DNA from: Mycocentrospora acerina
Taxonomy: Eukaryota > Ascomycota > Dothideomycetes > Pleosporales
Length of the DNA stretch: 64,000 bases
Direction of reading: 5' to 3'
Assembly (NCBI GenBank): GCA_022701365.1
Contig: JAKUHH010000177.1
Location: 682,001 to 746,000 of the forward strand
Shown here: positions 32,698 to 42,787 of the stretch, piece after piece
How the letters are laid out: every line of letters begins with the position of its first letter
Numbering within the stretch: position 1 is the first letter of the stretch
Program-made: the position numbers and the translations under genes
Notes under the pieces: generated by a model
Database searches by the model: none
What the model was told of the DNA's origin: nothing
The model's input: only the letters and a program-made list of their open reading frames with translations

Positions 32698-33762
32698 ATG
32701 TGTCAATCACCACTTCACGATTTCCTCGCCGAATTGCCAAAATGCGAGCACCATGTTCACCTGGAAGGATGTCTCTCCCCAGCCCTTGTCTTCAAGCTCG
32801 CCGCAAAGAACAACATCAAATTGCCCACACCAGAAGAAGATCCTATATACGAGTCTGTCGAGACGCTTTTGAAGCGCTATGAGCACTTTGACAATCTGCA
32901 AGATTTCCTGGATTGCTACTACCGTGCTCTCGATGCAGTGATTACACAAGAGGATTTTGAGATGCTCGGGTGGGAATACTTCACCACAGCACACAGAGAT
33001 GGTGTCAAGCATGCAGAAGTTTTCTTCGACCCTCAGAGCCACACTGCGAGAGGTATAACAATCAATACAGTGGTAGATGGTTTCAATGCAGCGCGTGTGC
33101 GTGCTGAAAAAGAGCTGGGAATCACAAGTCAACTTATCATGTGCTTTTTACGTCATTTGCCAGCAAGCGACGCAGCGGAGACATTCCAGGCTGCGCTCTC
33201 GGGGGGTTACTTCAACGGCGAGGAGCGAGTCATCGCTGGTTTGGGGCTTGACTCTTCAGAAGTTGGCTTCCGGCCCGAGCCATTCGCCGAGCAGTACCTC
33301 GAAGGTGAGAGGTTGGGACTCCGCAGAACTGCGCATGCTAGCGAAGAGGGAGATCCAACGTACATCAGCGGTGCACTAGACTCTCTGCACGCGGAGCGTA
33401 TTGATCACGGTATTCGGCTCATAGAAGACCCCGCTTTAATGAAGCGTATCGTGGATGAAAACATTCTCTTGACTGTGTGCCCGCTGAGCAATGTCTGCTT
33501 GCAGGCTGTGAAGGAGGTGGGCCAAGTCCCGATCAGGACCTTCCTTGATGCCGGAGTGAAATTCAGCATCAACAGCGACGACCCCGCATATTTCGGAGGC
33601 TACATCCTCAACAACTACTGCGCTGTGCAGAAGGCTTTTGACTTGAGTAAAGGAGACTGGAAGAAGATTGTTGAGAACTCGATACATGGAAGCTGGATCA
33701 GGGAAGCACGGAAGGAGGAGCTTTTGGGCATGCTCGAGGAGTGCCTAAGCAAGCACGCGTAA
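32698..33762 (+). CDS. AAH1: Adenine deaminase (Aah1-like, ADA superfamily)
   Basis: A single exon of 354 aa from ATG 32698. An in-frame ATG at 32632 would add 22 residues, but homologues begin near the motif below, so I prefer 32698. The enzyme deaminates adenine to hypoxanthine in purine salvage, in cytosol and nucleus. Zinc ligands and catalytic residues are all visible: HVHLEG (His19 and His21 as H-x-H), TAHASEEG (His and the catalytic Glu), RIDHGIR (His) and SINSDDPAYFGG (Asp pair). The SINSDDPAYFGGY block and the absence of long adenosine-binding insertions favour adenine deaminase over adenosine deaminase. About 350 aa is the normal family length. It is convergent with the NmrA-like gene, only 126 bp away. 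Confidence 0.92.
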   Translation: MCQSPLHDFLAELPKCEHHVHLEGCLSPALVFKLAAKNNIKLPTPEEDPIYESVETLLKRYEHFDNLQDFLDCYYRALDAVITQEDFEMLGWEYFTTAHRDGVKHAEVFFDPQSHTARGITINTVVDGFNAARVRAEKELGITSQLIMCFLRHLPASDAAETFQAALSGGYFNGEERVIAGLGLDSSEVGFRPEPFAEQYLEGERLGLRRTAHASEEGDPTYISGALDSLHAERIDHGIRLIEDPALMKRIVDENILLTVCPLSNVCLQAVKEVGQVPIRTFLDAGVKFSINSDDPAYFGGYILNNYCAVQKAFDLSKGDWKKIVENSIHGSWIREARKEELLGMLEECLSKHA

Positions 33763-33888
33763 ATTAGATTACTGAAATATAAAACGCACTTAGTACAGAA
33801 CAACCTTGATATTTCATCATCAAAGACTAAACTATGAGGCGGTAAGGTGAATATTTAACAATTTACCCAGTAGTCGGCAATTCCTAGA

Positions 33889-34827
33889 TTACAATAAGAT
33901 CTTCTGCCTCCGCACAAATTCTTCCAACCCCACCAAGTTACCTTTCGCTTGAGCCCTTGCCCATTCTACATCCTCTTTCGTGCTCTTGCCATAATATCCA
34001 TAATCCCTGAAGAACACAAACATCTGGAATATAGCCTCCTTCAACCCGCTCTCAGGTAGAAACCCCTCGAACACTTCATCAGGGAACTCGACGTGCCTGA
34101 CAGTTTTTCCAGTGACTTTACTAATAATGGCAGCCACCTCATTCATGGTGTAAATACCCTCAGCCGCAGCAAAGAATTTACCCTCGTACTTCTCAGGATC
34201 TGCGAGTATAGCACCAACCCACTTTCCAGTGTCTGTAATATCAATGTAAGGCACGGCAGTGTCTCCACGCAAGCAATTGCCTAGTATAAACGTTCCATCC
34301 TGTGCAGGTGAAGGTTGTGGCGCCATGTGCGATTCGAGATTCTGCATAAACGATGCAGGGGCGTAAAAAGAAGATTTGATAGGCAATCCACGAATGTACT
34401 GCTCAATCTCGGCTTTATCGTCAAAGTGCTCTACGTGCTTGAGCACGCCGTTGGATATCTTGAAAGGGTGGGACATTGAACTGTAAATGATGTACTCGAC
34501 GCCTGCTTTGAGAGCCGCAGCACAGAAGTCCTTCGATTGGCGAGTCTCAATCTCACGTGAATTGCCTTGGTATTGTGTGGTGGTGAGGAAGAAGGTATAT
34601 TTGACATTTTCCAAGGCGGATGCAAGTGTTGATGGGTCATCGAGGTCAGCTTGAGCAAGTTCGGCGCCGCGAGATTCGAGATCTTGCATCTTCGGGTTAG
34701 AAATATTGCGAGATATGGCGCGTACCGTATAGCGCTGAGAAAGCTCCGGGTCGTTGAGGACGAAGTTTGCAGTGGAAAATCCTTGGTTTCCAGTGGCACC
34801 AAAGACTGCAAAGATGTTTTTGGTCAT
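33889..34827 (-). CDS. NmrA-like NAD(P)-binding protein
   Basis: An intronless 312 aa protein starts at ATG 34827. The frame extends to an upstream ATG at 34944, but a TATAAAT box touches that codon (34945-34951), so the inner start is better. The Rossmann opening FAVFGATGNQG (Gly10 to Gly16) binds NAD(P). YTVRAISRNISNP and AQADLDDPSTL follow, as in NmrA/HSCARG proteins. VEYIIYSSMSHP lies where SDR proteins have Ser/Tyr/Lys, but no Tyr-x-x-x-Lys is apparent, so it may be a redox-sensing or regulatory protein rather than a dehydrogenase. The C-terminal half (VTGKTVRHVEFPDEVFEG) is typical of the family. In other fungi members regulate nitrogen genes or detoxify; the role here cannot be read. 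Confidence 0.85.
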   Translation of the reverse strand: MTKNIFAVFGATGNQGFSTANFVLNDPELSQRYTVRAISRNISNPKMQDLESRGAELAQADLDDPSTLASALENVKYTFFLTTTQYQGNSREIETRQSKDFCAAALKAGVEYIIYSSMSHPFKISNGVLKHVEHFDDKAEIEQYIRGLPIKSSFYAPASFMQNLESHMAPQPSPAQDGTFILGNCLRGDTAVPYIDITDTGKWVGAILADPEKYEGKFFAAAEGIYTMNEVAAIISKVTGKTVRHVEFPDEVFEGFLPESGLKEAIFQMFVFFRDYGYYGKSTKEDVEWARAQAKGNLVGLEEFVRRQKILL

Positions 34828-34944
34828 TTTGAGGAAGTGGATATCGTTTAGATGATGAGAAACAGAAATGAGATATTCAATGGAGGTGATATGGAAGTAG
34901 GATATGTTATGACCTAGAAAGAAGTGATGATGTATCGTTTGCAT

Positions 34945-34951
34945 ATTTATA
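34945..34951 (-). promoter_or_regulatory. TATA-like box of the NmrA-like gene
   Basis: TATAAAT on the minus strand lies about 118 bp upstream of the chosen start (34827) and directly abuts the alternative upstream ATG at 34944. It therefore helps decide the start codon. Confidence 0.5.
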
Positions 34952-35830
34952 CATCATCTGATAATAGTGCGTATCCATTTTGAGTTAGGCGTTCCATGGT
35001 AGAGCACGTCTGGTAGAGGCTGACAGACGGACTTAAGACTACTCAATGTACCTAAGCGGATTGGGGACGTGAGAATAACACATGAACCTCTCAATACAAA
35101 ACAAGCTTTCTAACTGTCTTTGCAATATCAGTAATCCTTTTAATACTTCATTCAGATGTTAATCACACTTCCTTGTGCTAATTCCATGGCGTGATGAGTA
35201 ATAAGAAGCCTCTGCTTATTTGTAGTGACAAAAGGAACACTGTGTTATGTAAGTACAAGAAATTAACATCTACTTCTGTTATGTACATTCGAGACTAGAC
35301 TGATCAGTGGTCTTTGTTACTATAAGTAATTTATCGTAATCTAACATCAGTCAGTGATCATGATACCTCGTAAAAAGGATGCAAAGCCTCAGCACAAGCT
35401 TATCTACTCAAAAAACTTCTGTCGAACATCTTCGCCTTCAATCACCTGTTGCGCTGGAACAAAGCTTCAGGCTAACAATTGAGCTACAGGTTTCATTAGA
35501 CTGCATATACTTACCTAAATTGTCCTCTAAAATCCAATGTTATTGCGAATATATATTACACAGCAACTGTTAAATACTTTGTCTTTCTCGTTCACTCAGT
35601 CGTCCAATTCGTAGAGTGCTTCTAATCGGAGATATCGGAGAAAGACGCAAATACGGAAGTCGCATTGGTGCATTGAAGCGGAATGATGTTTAGCCGTCTT
35701 AAGGGCGAAGAGCGAGCATAACCCCGCTATTGAACCGCAAAACAGCCTAGCCACACACCAAGCATCCAACCAGAACCAGAAACCCTTGTTACTCAACTAC
35801 TCCTGTGCACCTAGCAACCAAGTCTACACA
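34952..35830. other. Divergent intergenic region
   Basis: About 880 bp, AT-rich, between the NmrA-like and racemase genes. No supported gene. Frames on both strands are short and start without ATG or lack motifs. Confidence 0.5.
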
Positions 35831-36877
35831 ATGGCCATACACGAAAATCACTCCTTTTGGATTGAGACGGAGGACTGGCATACCGCTGGCGAACCGTTCC
35901 GCATCGTTGAAAAGCTTCCAGCTGGCCATCTCCCCGAGGCACAGACGGTCGCGCAGCGTCGCTTCAACGTGATTGAAGACTCTGAGCATCCATTGCACAC
36001 ACTCAGAAAGTCATTATGTCATGAGCCTCGTGGCCACGCGGACATGTATGGCGGCTTCATCATGCCTCCCAATGACTCTGGAGCTCATTTCGGCGTCATG
36101 TTTTGGCACAAAGACGGCTTCTCAACGGCCTGTGGACATGGTACCATCGCTTTGGGATATTGGGCTGTGACTAGGGGTATTGTTGAGGTGCCTGACAATC
36201 AAGGTGTAGTAGACGTGGTTGTCGATGTGCCTTCAGGTCGTGTCGTGGCACGCGTTGGGGTCAAGGAAGGGAAACCGGTTCACGCTGATTTTGTTAATGT
36301 ATTGAGTTATCAGCTGGTAAAAGATTTGCAAGTCCACATCCCTTCGCATGGACTTACAGTCTGTGTAGATTTGAGCTTTGGTGGTGCTGTTTATGTCTCT
36401 CTAAGTGCAATTCAATTGGGACTCATGGTCGAACCTCGCAATTGCGATGATTTCATCAAACTAGGAAGAGAAATCAAAACCGCACTTGGCGAGAAGGCCA
36501 ACTACGGCACATATGACTTGTATGGCGTTATATTTTTCGACGAAGAGAGCACTGAGGATTCGGAGGTGGTCACACAAAGAAACATTACTATCTTTGCAGA
36601 CGGTCAGATCGACCGCTCTCCTTGTGGCTCTGGATCGTGTGCAAGGCTTGCAATCCTTTTAGCAGAAGGGAGGGTAGCAGCTGGGCGCTCTAAGCTCTTT
36701 CATAAGTCTATCGTCGGGACATCTTTTGAGGCTGACATTGTGTCTGAGGGAAAGAGTCCCGTCGACAAATTTCCAGCCTGTGTTCCTCGTGTAAGGGGCC
36801 ATGCAAATTTGGTTGGACGAATGAACTTCTTTATTGACACTGCCGACCCTATTTATCCGGGCTTTGTGTTGCGATAG
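35831..36877 (+). CDS. Proline racemase / 4-hydroxyproline epimerase family enzyme
   Basis: A single exon of 348 aa from ATG 35831; the frame runs upstream only to a TTG. The family is cofactor-independent and uses two opposing thiols. Both are present: Cys101 in TACGHGTIALGY and Cys265 in DRSPCGSGSCARL, with the neighbouring Asp261. FWIETEDWHTAGEPFRIV at the N-terminus is the usual opening, and HADMYGGFIMPP is another conserved block. Having Cys at both sites points to racemase/epimerase activity rather than trans-3-hydroxyproline dehydratase, in which one Cys is replaced by Thr; this is an inference. Possible roles are D-proline formation or hydroxyproline breakdown, for example from collagen-like proteins. 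It is convergent with the small Rieske gene (169 bp apart). Confidence 0.88.
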   Translation: MAIHENHSFWIETEDWHTAGEPFRIVEKLPAGHLPEAQTVAQRRFNVIEDSEHPLHTLRKSLCHEPRGHADMYGGFIMPPNDSGAHFGVMFWHKDGFSTACGHGTIALGYWAVTRGIVEVPDNQGVVDVVVDVPSGRVVARVGVKEGKPVHADFVNVLSYQLVKDLQVHIPSHGLTVCVDLSFGGAVYVSLSAIQLGLMVEPRNCDDFIKLGREIKTALGEKANYGTYDLYGVIFFDEESTEDSEVVTQRNITIFADGQIDRSPCGSGSCARLAILLAEGRVAAGRSKLFHKSIVGTSFEADIVSEGKSPVDKFPACVPRVRGHANLVGRMNFFIDTADPIYPGFVLR

Positions 36878-37046
36878 TTTCAACAAACCCTCCAAATTTC
36901 GGTCCAGTATTGACACTGGTAGATGCTGCTCTGTCAAGTAATGTTTTGTGTAAAATTTACTCTTTTGCATTCGTATTGCTGTTCTCAGAAAGCTTATGTG
37001 AAAATGATCTTCTTACTGAGAGGAATCATGAGCGACTTGTAAAATT

Positions 37047-37642
37047 TCATCCGATTCTCTGCTTCCTCCTTACCCACACATCCTTCTCTTCTCCTTCTTC
37101 TCTTCCAACGTTAGACGCTCCGAGCCGAAGATCCACTTCCCAAACCTGAAGCTTATAATTCCCGCGATCCGCTTTGCCAGTATGTAAATCAAATGACCAC
37201 ATATGCTTGGGACATGTCAAGCCAGAACTCAGTGTCACACCGAAATCCTCAATATCAAAGGGTGTGCCATTTGAAAGAGGATATGACGAATGCGGACACT
37301 CCTACTCCAGTGTCAGACATCACTTCCGCAGTACGACAACATTGACAAAGCAATTACATGGTTTACAGCAATGAATTTCCCCTTGTACTGGAACACCATG
37401 ACCTGATCTCGCGCATCTCCCCCAGTTTCAGGGTCTTTCCAGTCGTCGATAGCAATCTCAGTCGCAAGCGAGCTGTCTTCTCGCGGGACGTGGAAGACTT
37501 TGCATCCCGGGAGGTGTTTGTCGCTGCACAATCGCCTTTCACCGACGCGATTATCGTCAGTGATGTTGGGGAACGATGAAGTTGGGCCAACACAGAACCA
37601 GGCGGCACCTGCGCGGGATGGACGGCTGAAGGGGTTAAACAT
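37047..37642 (-). CDS. Small Rieske [2Fe-2S] protein
   Basis: Exons 37358-37642 and 37047-37301 (56 nt intron) give 179 aa. The Rieske domain fills most of the protein. The first cluster motif CPH (in NHECPHSSYP) is completed by splicing, and the second is CPKHMWSFDL; together they give the C-x-H and C-x-x-H ligands of a 2Fe-2S cluster. No membrane helix, catalytic iron domain or FAD domain follows. It therefore resembles stand-alone Rieske ferredoxin-like proteins found in fungi, with a likely electron-transfer or redox role. The C-terminal tail is charged (EEGEEKDVWVRRKQR). The first 30 residues are not an obvious targeting signal. The ATG at 37642 is the first in frame. Confidence 0.85.
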
Positions 37643-40565
37643 GGTGTGGTAGACGGATTGAGTTGTGGTGTGTGACTTTCATTTTAGGCTAGTCTAGAGC
37701 TGCGATAAGAACATTGCTAGTGTAGACTGTGGGCATGCATCCGTACGAGATTTGAAATATTCACAGCGCTTGTAGGTGATTTTCTGGAGTGTACACAATT
37801 GGAAAACTATGAGGTCAATCAAGGTCACAATTGTCTAGTGTCTAGGTAAGAGTATGGTATTGCAGCGACAACGCGTAGTCTATCCTCAGCTCATTTTCAG
37901 GTTACAACTATTCTTGTGGTCCGTCTTCCTCTTAGCAGAACTCTGCTCTGAATTAAAAAGGTGTCATCCATTCTCTAACTTCAACTCTTTCCAAAGGCTT
38001 AATGATCTACTCCAATAACACATTGTGACCCCACCATTGAGCGATTCGTCAAACAAGAAAGGCTTGGATTTACGATAACACTTATGCTTGTTGTTCTAAT
38101 TAAAGTCAGTCATGATCGCCAACTGTAATCAAAATGACATGAGTAGATAAAGGAGCTCAGAAGTAGAATCGCTTTCACCTCAAGTGCACTTGGCATCGGA
38201 GTGAGCTGGGTTAACGAAGAAGGTTCATCTTTGCAGGTGTATTGAAGAAAAAAAAAGGAAAAGGCACGTACCGTTTGGTCGAAGACACTCAGATCAACGT
38301 CACCAGTAAGATTGGTAGCGAATGATTTGCCCCGACACAGCCCGTTGTACGAAAGCGTTTATTTTATGCCTAGCGATGTGCGCAGGTCAGACACTCTTGT
38401 TGCGCCGGCTAGCAAGCCTTCCCAGATTTTTAGCAATCCCCTCGAAGACGCATCTATCGTTTGGAAGTAGATGCGACGGTAATTGTCGAAACCATGTCTT
38501 ATATTCTACATCTATTAGTATCATCGCCAAGCTAGAGCTGAATTCGAGAAACTTACGTGATACCATGTCATTCCATCGCTCAACACAAATCAACTGCAAC
38601 CAGTTGTGTCGCGTCTACTCGGTGGGCCTCTGCTAAGAAAGAACAGCACCGCGCAGACTGACACAACATAGAGCTCATGTTGTGCATCATGGAGAGTACG
38701 TTATTTCCGTGAGGACAAAACAATTGATATGCCAATGAAGAGTGTAGAGTAGAGAGAATTTTCCGCTCAAGAAATAACGAGGTTGGAATTGGCTTGGCGG
38801 GTCAGAGCTCCGAACTTGAGTGGGGTCTAGCGTGGGAGCTTTGGTCACAGCGTCGGGTGAGGCACGTGGGTAATGAAAAAGGGTTAGAGTATTGTAGCTG
38901 TAGCATTTGAAAGGAGAATGTAAGTATTGAACCTAAGTGGAGGGTCGTCACCTGGTCTGACGTCGATTCCACCTATGAAGAACTCCCGTCGTAAGCCAGG
39001 AAAAGTCGAGCGGCATGACCCAATCTACTCATCGTCACTGCGTTCATTCCGGACCGCCTTGCCATTATGACGAAGCTACAATATACGCTTACAATCTATT
39101 AAGATTTTCTTCTCGAATGATTATTTAACTTGTGGTATCATCTGTCGAGTCTGTTGGTAGATATCAAGCATCACATATGTTGCTGGCATTCGGTGCTGAG
39201 GCATCTATTACATCCTCATCACGAAATTCACGTTGATAAGCCTTCTAGACTTACTCGTTTAGTTTGAGATTTTTTTTTTGAAAAAGAAGGTCTTAATAAC
39301 CCTTTTGTGCAATCTTCAAGTGCAAGTATGATCATTACACTGAGATTTGGCATGGTTGCGGAGGCGATTGGACGGGTTGTGTTTGTAGAATTTGAAGCAA
39401 CTACACAGTCGTCTAACAGTTTAGAAATTGAAGCGAGCAGTACATTGGAGCCTGCTGAGTATCTCCCAGGAGTTTTTCAAGAGGCATTTCAAAGACACTT
39501 TAGTACGCTGAGAGAGATACCTTCATAGATGGTTTACGTATGCTCTTACCACCCTTTTCACCAATCATGAATATATCATCATAGAGCTCTATTGAAATTT
39601 CTATAGTGACAAAAATCATAGTCGTCACAGTTGATATACTTGATCGTATAGTCTGGAGATCCTCGCAGATAAATATATGGGCTATTTGTGATGCGATGAG
39701 ATCTTGCTGTGCACCTGTCGTGTTCATGTAGGCATCCTAAATTTTCAATCAAAGTATATAATGACTATATTGCTAGTGAAGTCTGCACATTTACTACCTT
39801 TTTCTATCCGATGTGTCGGTCAGAGGCATTACTTTGGGCAAGAAATTTGTGACACACAATAGCTTATATCATTTCAATTGCTGTCAATCCGGAATTGGAA
39901 TTCAATACATCTAATCTCGACCTGGCTGGTACTTACTTTATACTCATTGGACATAAAGTGCAGCGACCTGAGCTTTTCGAGGACTAAGAGCTCTTCAATG
40001 CCTCTTCTAGTTCCACTTCAGTATTCCTCAAAACTGGCGCTGATAAGATATGTTACAAAGATTTCCGCAAAAGTATTCAAACTCATGTTGCTATTCAAAT
40101 CATGAAATGCAGACATGTATCGAGCCAAAACTGTCTTCAAATGTGGTCAGAGAAAATGGCATGAATATAGTATATGGTATTTTGGTTCAAACGACGCCAG
40201 CCTTTTCACTAGAATTCCGCAAGATGTTGTAGCAATAATTAGCCAGTTTGATATCAGGTGCTCTCCAGTCCCTTTCACCTATTCTATAAAGATTCTTCGA
40301 GTAAGTGAAGGCTATTTATATTCTTAAATAGTTCAATCTCCCAATTCTGAATTAAATCCTTATTCTAAACCACAACATCACGATGGGAGTCAACTTCAAT
40401 CGAATGTTACTGCATTATCGCAATGCCGGCAAAACCTCGGCGCCAACACAAGCACGCAATTGCCAACCCCCTTAGCTCCAGCATCGTCGGCGACGAACCG
40501 TAGGCTACAAGACTACAAACATCTCTCCATGATCTGCCAAACAACCATTGACTGTGACTTCCTCC
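37643..40565. other. Long gene-free stretch, possible decayed coding remnants
   Basis: 2.9 kb without a gene I can support; parts (about 39.0-40.3 kb) are AT-rich. Two partly overlapping open frames, 39307-39528 (+) and 39500-39727 (-), have protein-like composition but no ATG or splice context that would make a gene. Another plus-strand stretch around 39880-39990 reads open for about 35 codons. These could be relics of a lost gene or chance. Confidence 0.45.
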
Positions 40566-42334
40566 ATGCCGCTGCTTGATCTCTACCGCGCTGTGCGGGA
40601 CGCGTCTCGTGACTCTCGAAATGCCCACCAAGCCAACCAGTCTAAGCTGGGGATGCGATTGCTCGATGTCTTTTTGCGAACATGGGATCTAGGATTTACG
40701 GCATTTGGTGGACCACCAGTTCATTTCCATATCATACGTGAACGATTTGTAGAGGGCAAGGGCGGGAAAACGCCTTGGCTTGATGAGCGGACGGTGAGTC
40801 GAGAGAGCATTTTGGAATGGCTGTACTGGGCATCGCGATGTGTCAGATGTGTGATGGTTCTAACATAACAGTAGTATCAAGAACTTTTTGCCTTGTGTCA
40901 AGCATTACCTGGGCCAGCGAGCACAAAGCTCTTGTTTTGTACAGTGTTGATCCACGCGGGATTTCTTCCTGCTGTACTCGTGTTCTTCCTATGGAGGTAT
41001 TCATTCATCCAGCATCTTATCCCAAGTTTTGGCTCACAAATCCTCAGTCTCCCCGCAGCGGTTGTCATGTTTGGCCTTTCCATAGGTGTCCAAAAGATGG
41101 ACGAAATTTTGCCAGATCCAGTGTATGCTCTTCTCTCCGGACTCAATGCGTCTACCGTGGGAATCATTGCTTTAGCCGCCGTTCAGCTTGCCGAGAAAGC
41201 CATTACAGATAGGGTTACGCGTGTCATTGTGATATTCGGCGCATGCGCTGGTGTTTGTTATAACGCACTTTGGTATTTCCCTGTGTTGATGGTAGTTGGA
41301 GGTCTCACCACTGTTCTGTGGGACGGCTGGCTTCGTCAGGTTGTTGCCAAAATCCGGAGGAGCGTGCAGAAAAGAAGACAAGATTCTCACATTCTTGTTG
41401 AAGAGAACACGCCAGAACCATCGACCGCTGGTGTTGAGCTTGTCCCACTCGACAATGCGCGAGAGGTTGAGACTACAGTCACCTATCGTGCGCCTTCGAA
41501 GAAAGTGTCACCTTTCTCGCCTGCAGAGATATCCTCTCAGCAGAACAACAATGTGGCAGTCTCGACATCCATCCCTCAGGACCCACCACGCGAAGCCGAC
41601 ACCATCACCCACGGAATTTCCCTGAAAGTTGGAATACCAATCATCGTAATATTTTTCGGTATTAATAACCACATAATCTGCTCCCCGTCCCCAACTGACA
41701 TACTCTAGCATCATTCATCACAATCCTCGTCATCCGCTCACAAGTATCCCCTGCCCCCCGCCTCATGGACCTCTTCGCAAACATGTACCTCGCCGGCACC
41801 GTAATCTTTGGCGGCGGCCCCGTCGTCATCCCCTTGCTGCGCGAATACGTCGTAGAACCAGGTTGGGTATCGACGCGAAACTTTCTCTTGGGCCTTGCTA
41901 TCATTCAAGCGCTCCCTGGACCAAACTTCAACTTTGCGGTTTTTCTCGGAGCGCTTGCTGTTCAGAACACGTCTTATCCGTCTATCGCAGGGGCTCTGCT
42001 CGCATATATCGGCATTTTCGTGCCGGGATTGACGCTTGCGATCGGGGCGCAGAGTCTGTGGCGGTTGCTGCGTAAGAGGCCTGCTATTGGGTCGCTGCTT
42101 CGAGGAATTAATGCAGCGGCGGTTGGTCTTGTTTTCACTGCTGTTTATAGACTATGGGAAATTGGTTATTTGACCAAAGAGATGAGTTCAGGGCAGAGCT
42201 TGGCTCAGAATCCGTGGTGGGTTGTTGTGGCCGCAGTGTCATACTCGGCTACGGCATGGTTCAAAATACCGGCTGCTATTGCTATAGTGTTTGGTGCTGT
42301 GTTGGGATTGTGCTGGTACGGTGTCGTGGGTTAG
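40566..42334 (+). CDS. Chromate ion transporter, CHR family, two-domain form
   Basis: Exons 40566-40793, 40875-41658 and 41709-42334 (introns 81 and 50 nt) give 545 aa. Two homologous CHR domains are joined by a hydrophilic linker of about 90 residues. Domain 1 has FTAFGGPPVHFHIIRERFV followed by ALCQALPGPAST. Domain 2 has TVIFGGGPVVIPLLREYVV followed by AIIQALPGPNFN. The FGGP and QALPGP signatures in both halves are diagnostic. Members pump chromate out and may also carry sulphate-like anions. The second acceptor GTAG is needed because the nearer CAG would bring in a stop. The ATG at 40566 is the first in frame. It is convergent with a minus-strand membrane protein gene. Fungal CHR genes are known; whether this one was acquired from bacteria cannot be judged here. 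Confidence 0.9.
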
Positions 42335-42787
42335 TGACTAAAATGCTGGTCTTAATGTCTTTTAAGAAGACTAACCTTTTTATGGATCGAGTAAAGGAGT
42401 CCTAGATATTCTGGAAAGAAAGGAACGTTTGATAAGGTCAGGTGAGAAATCAATGAGTCGTAGTTGCCGGTTCAATTTTGGACATATCAGAGCATAGATG
42501 AGTCAAGAAGAGCTACAACCTCTTCTTATTAGGGAAAAAATCTCATGTCGTTTATAAAACAAAACTCATTCGATTCTTCATGCACTATCGGCGGCATTGA
42601 GAGATCTTCTGAAAATTAAATTAGACTACAAATCGAGTCTACCAACCACCATGTCGGAACTTATGTACCCAGAAGTCGCAATGGGGGCGGGATACTCTCT
42701 TCCCTTAAGAAGGCGTATTCCTCTGGCCTCGCGATTTATGACCATTTATTAAAATTGTGGCCTTCACAAAATCAGGCTGGTTACAAC
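42335..42787. other. Short intergenic region between convergent genes
   Basis: 453 bp between two converging stop codons. I see nothing beyond 3' flanks. Confidence 0.5.

Noticed and set aside
34828..34944. 39-residue N-terminal extension of the NmrA-like protein
   Set aside because: A TATAAAT box touches the upstream ATG, and the Rossmann motif normally lies at the very N-terminus, as it does from ATG 34827.
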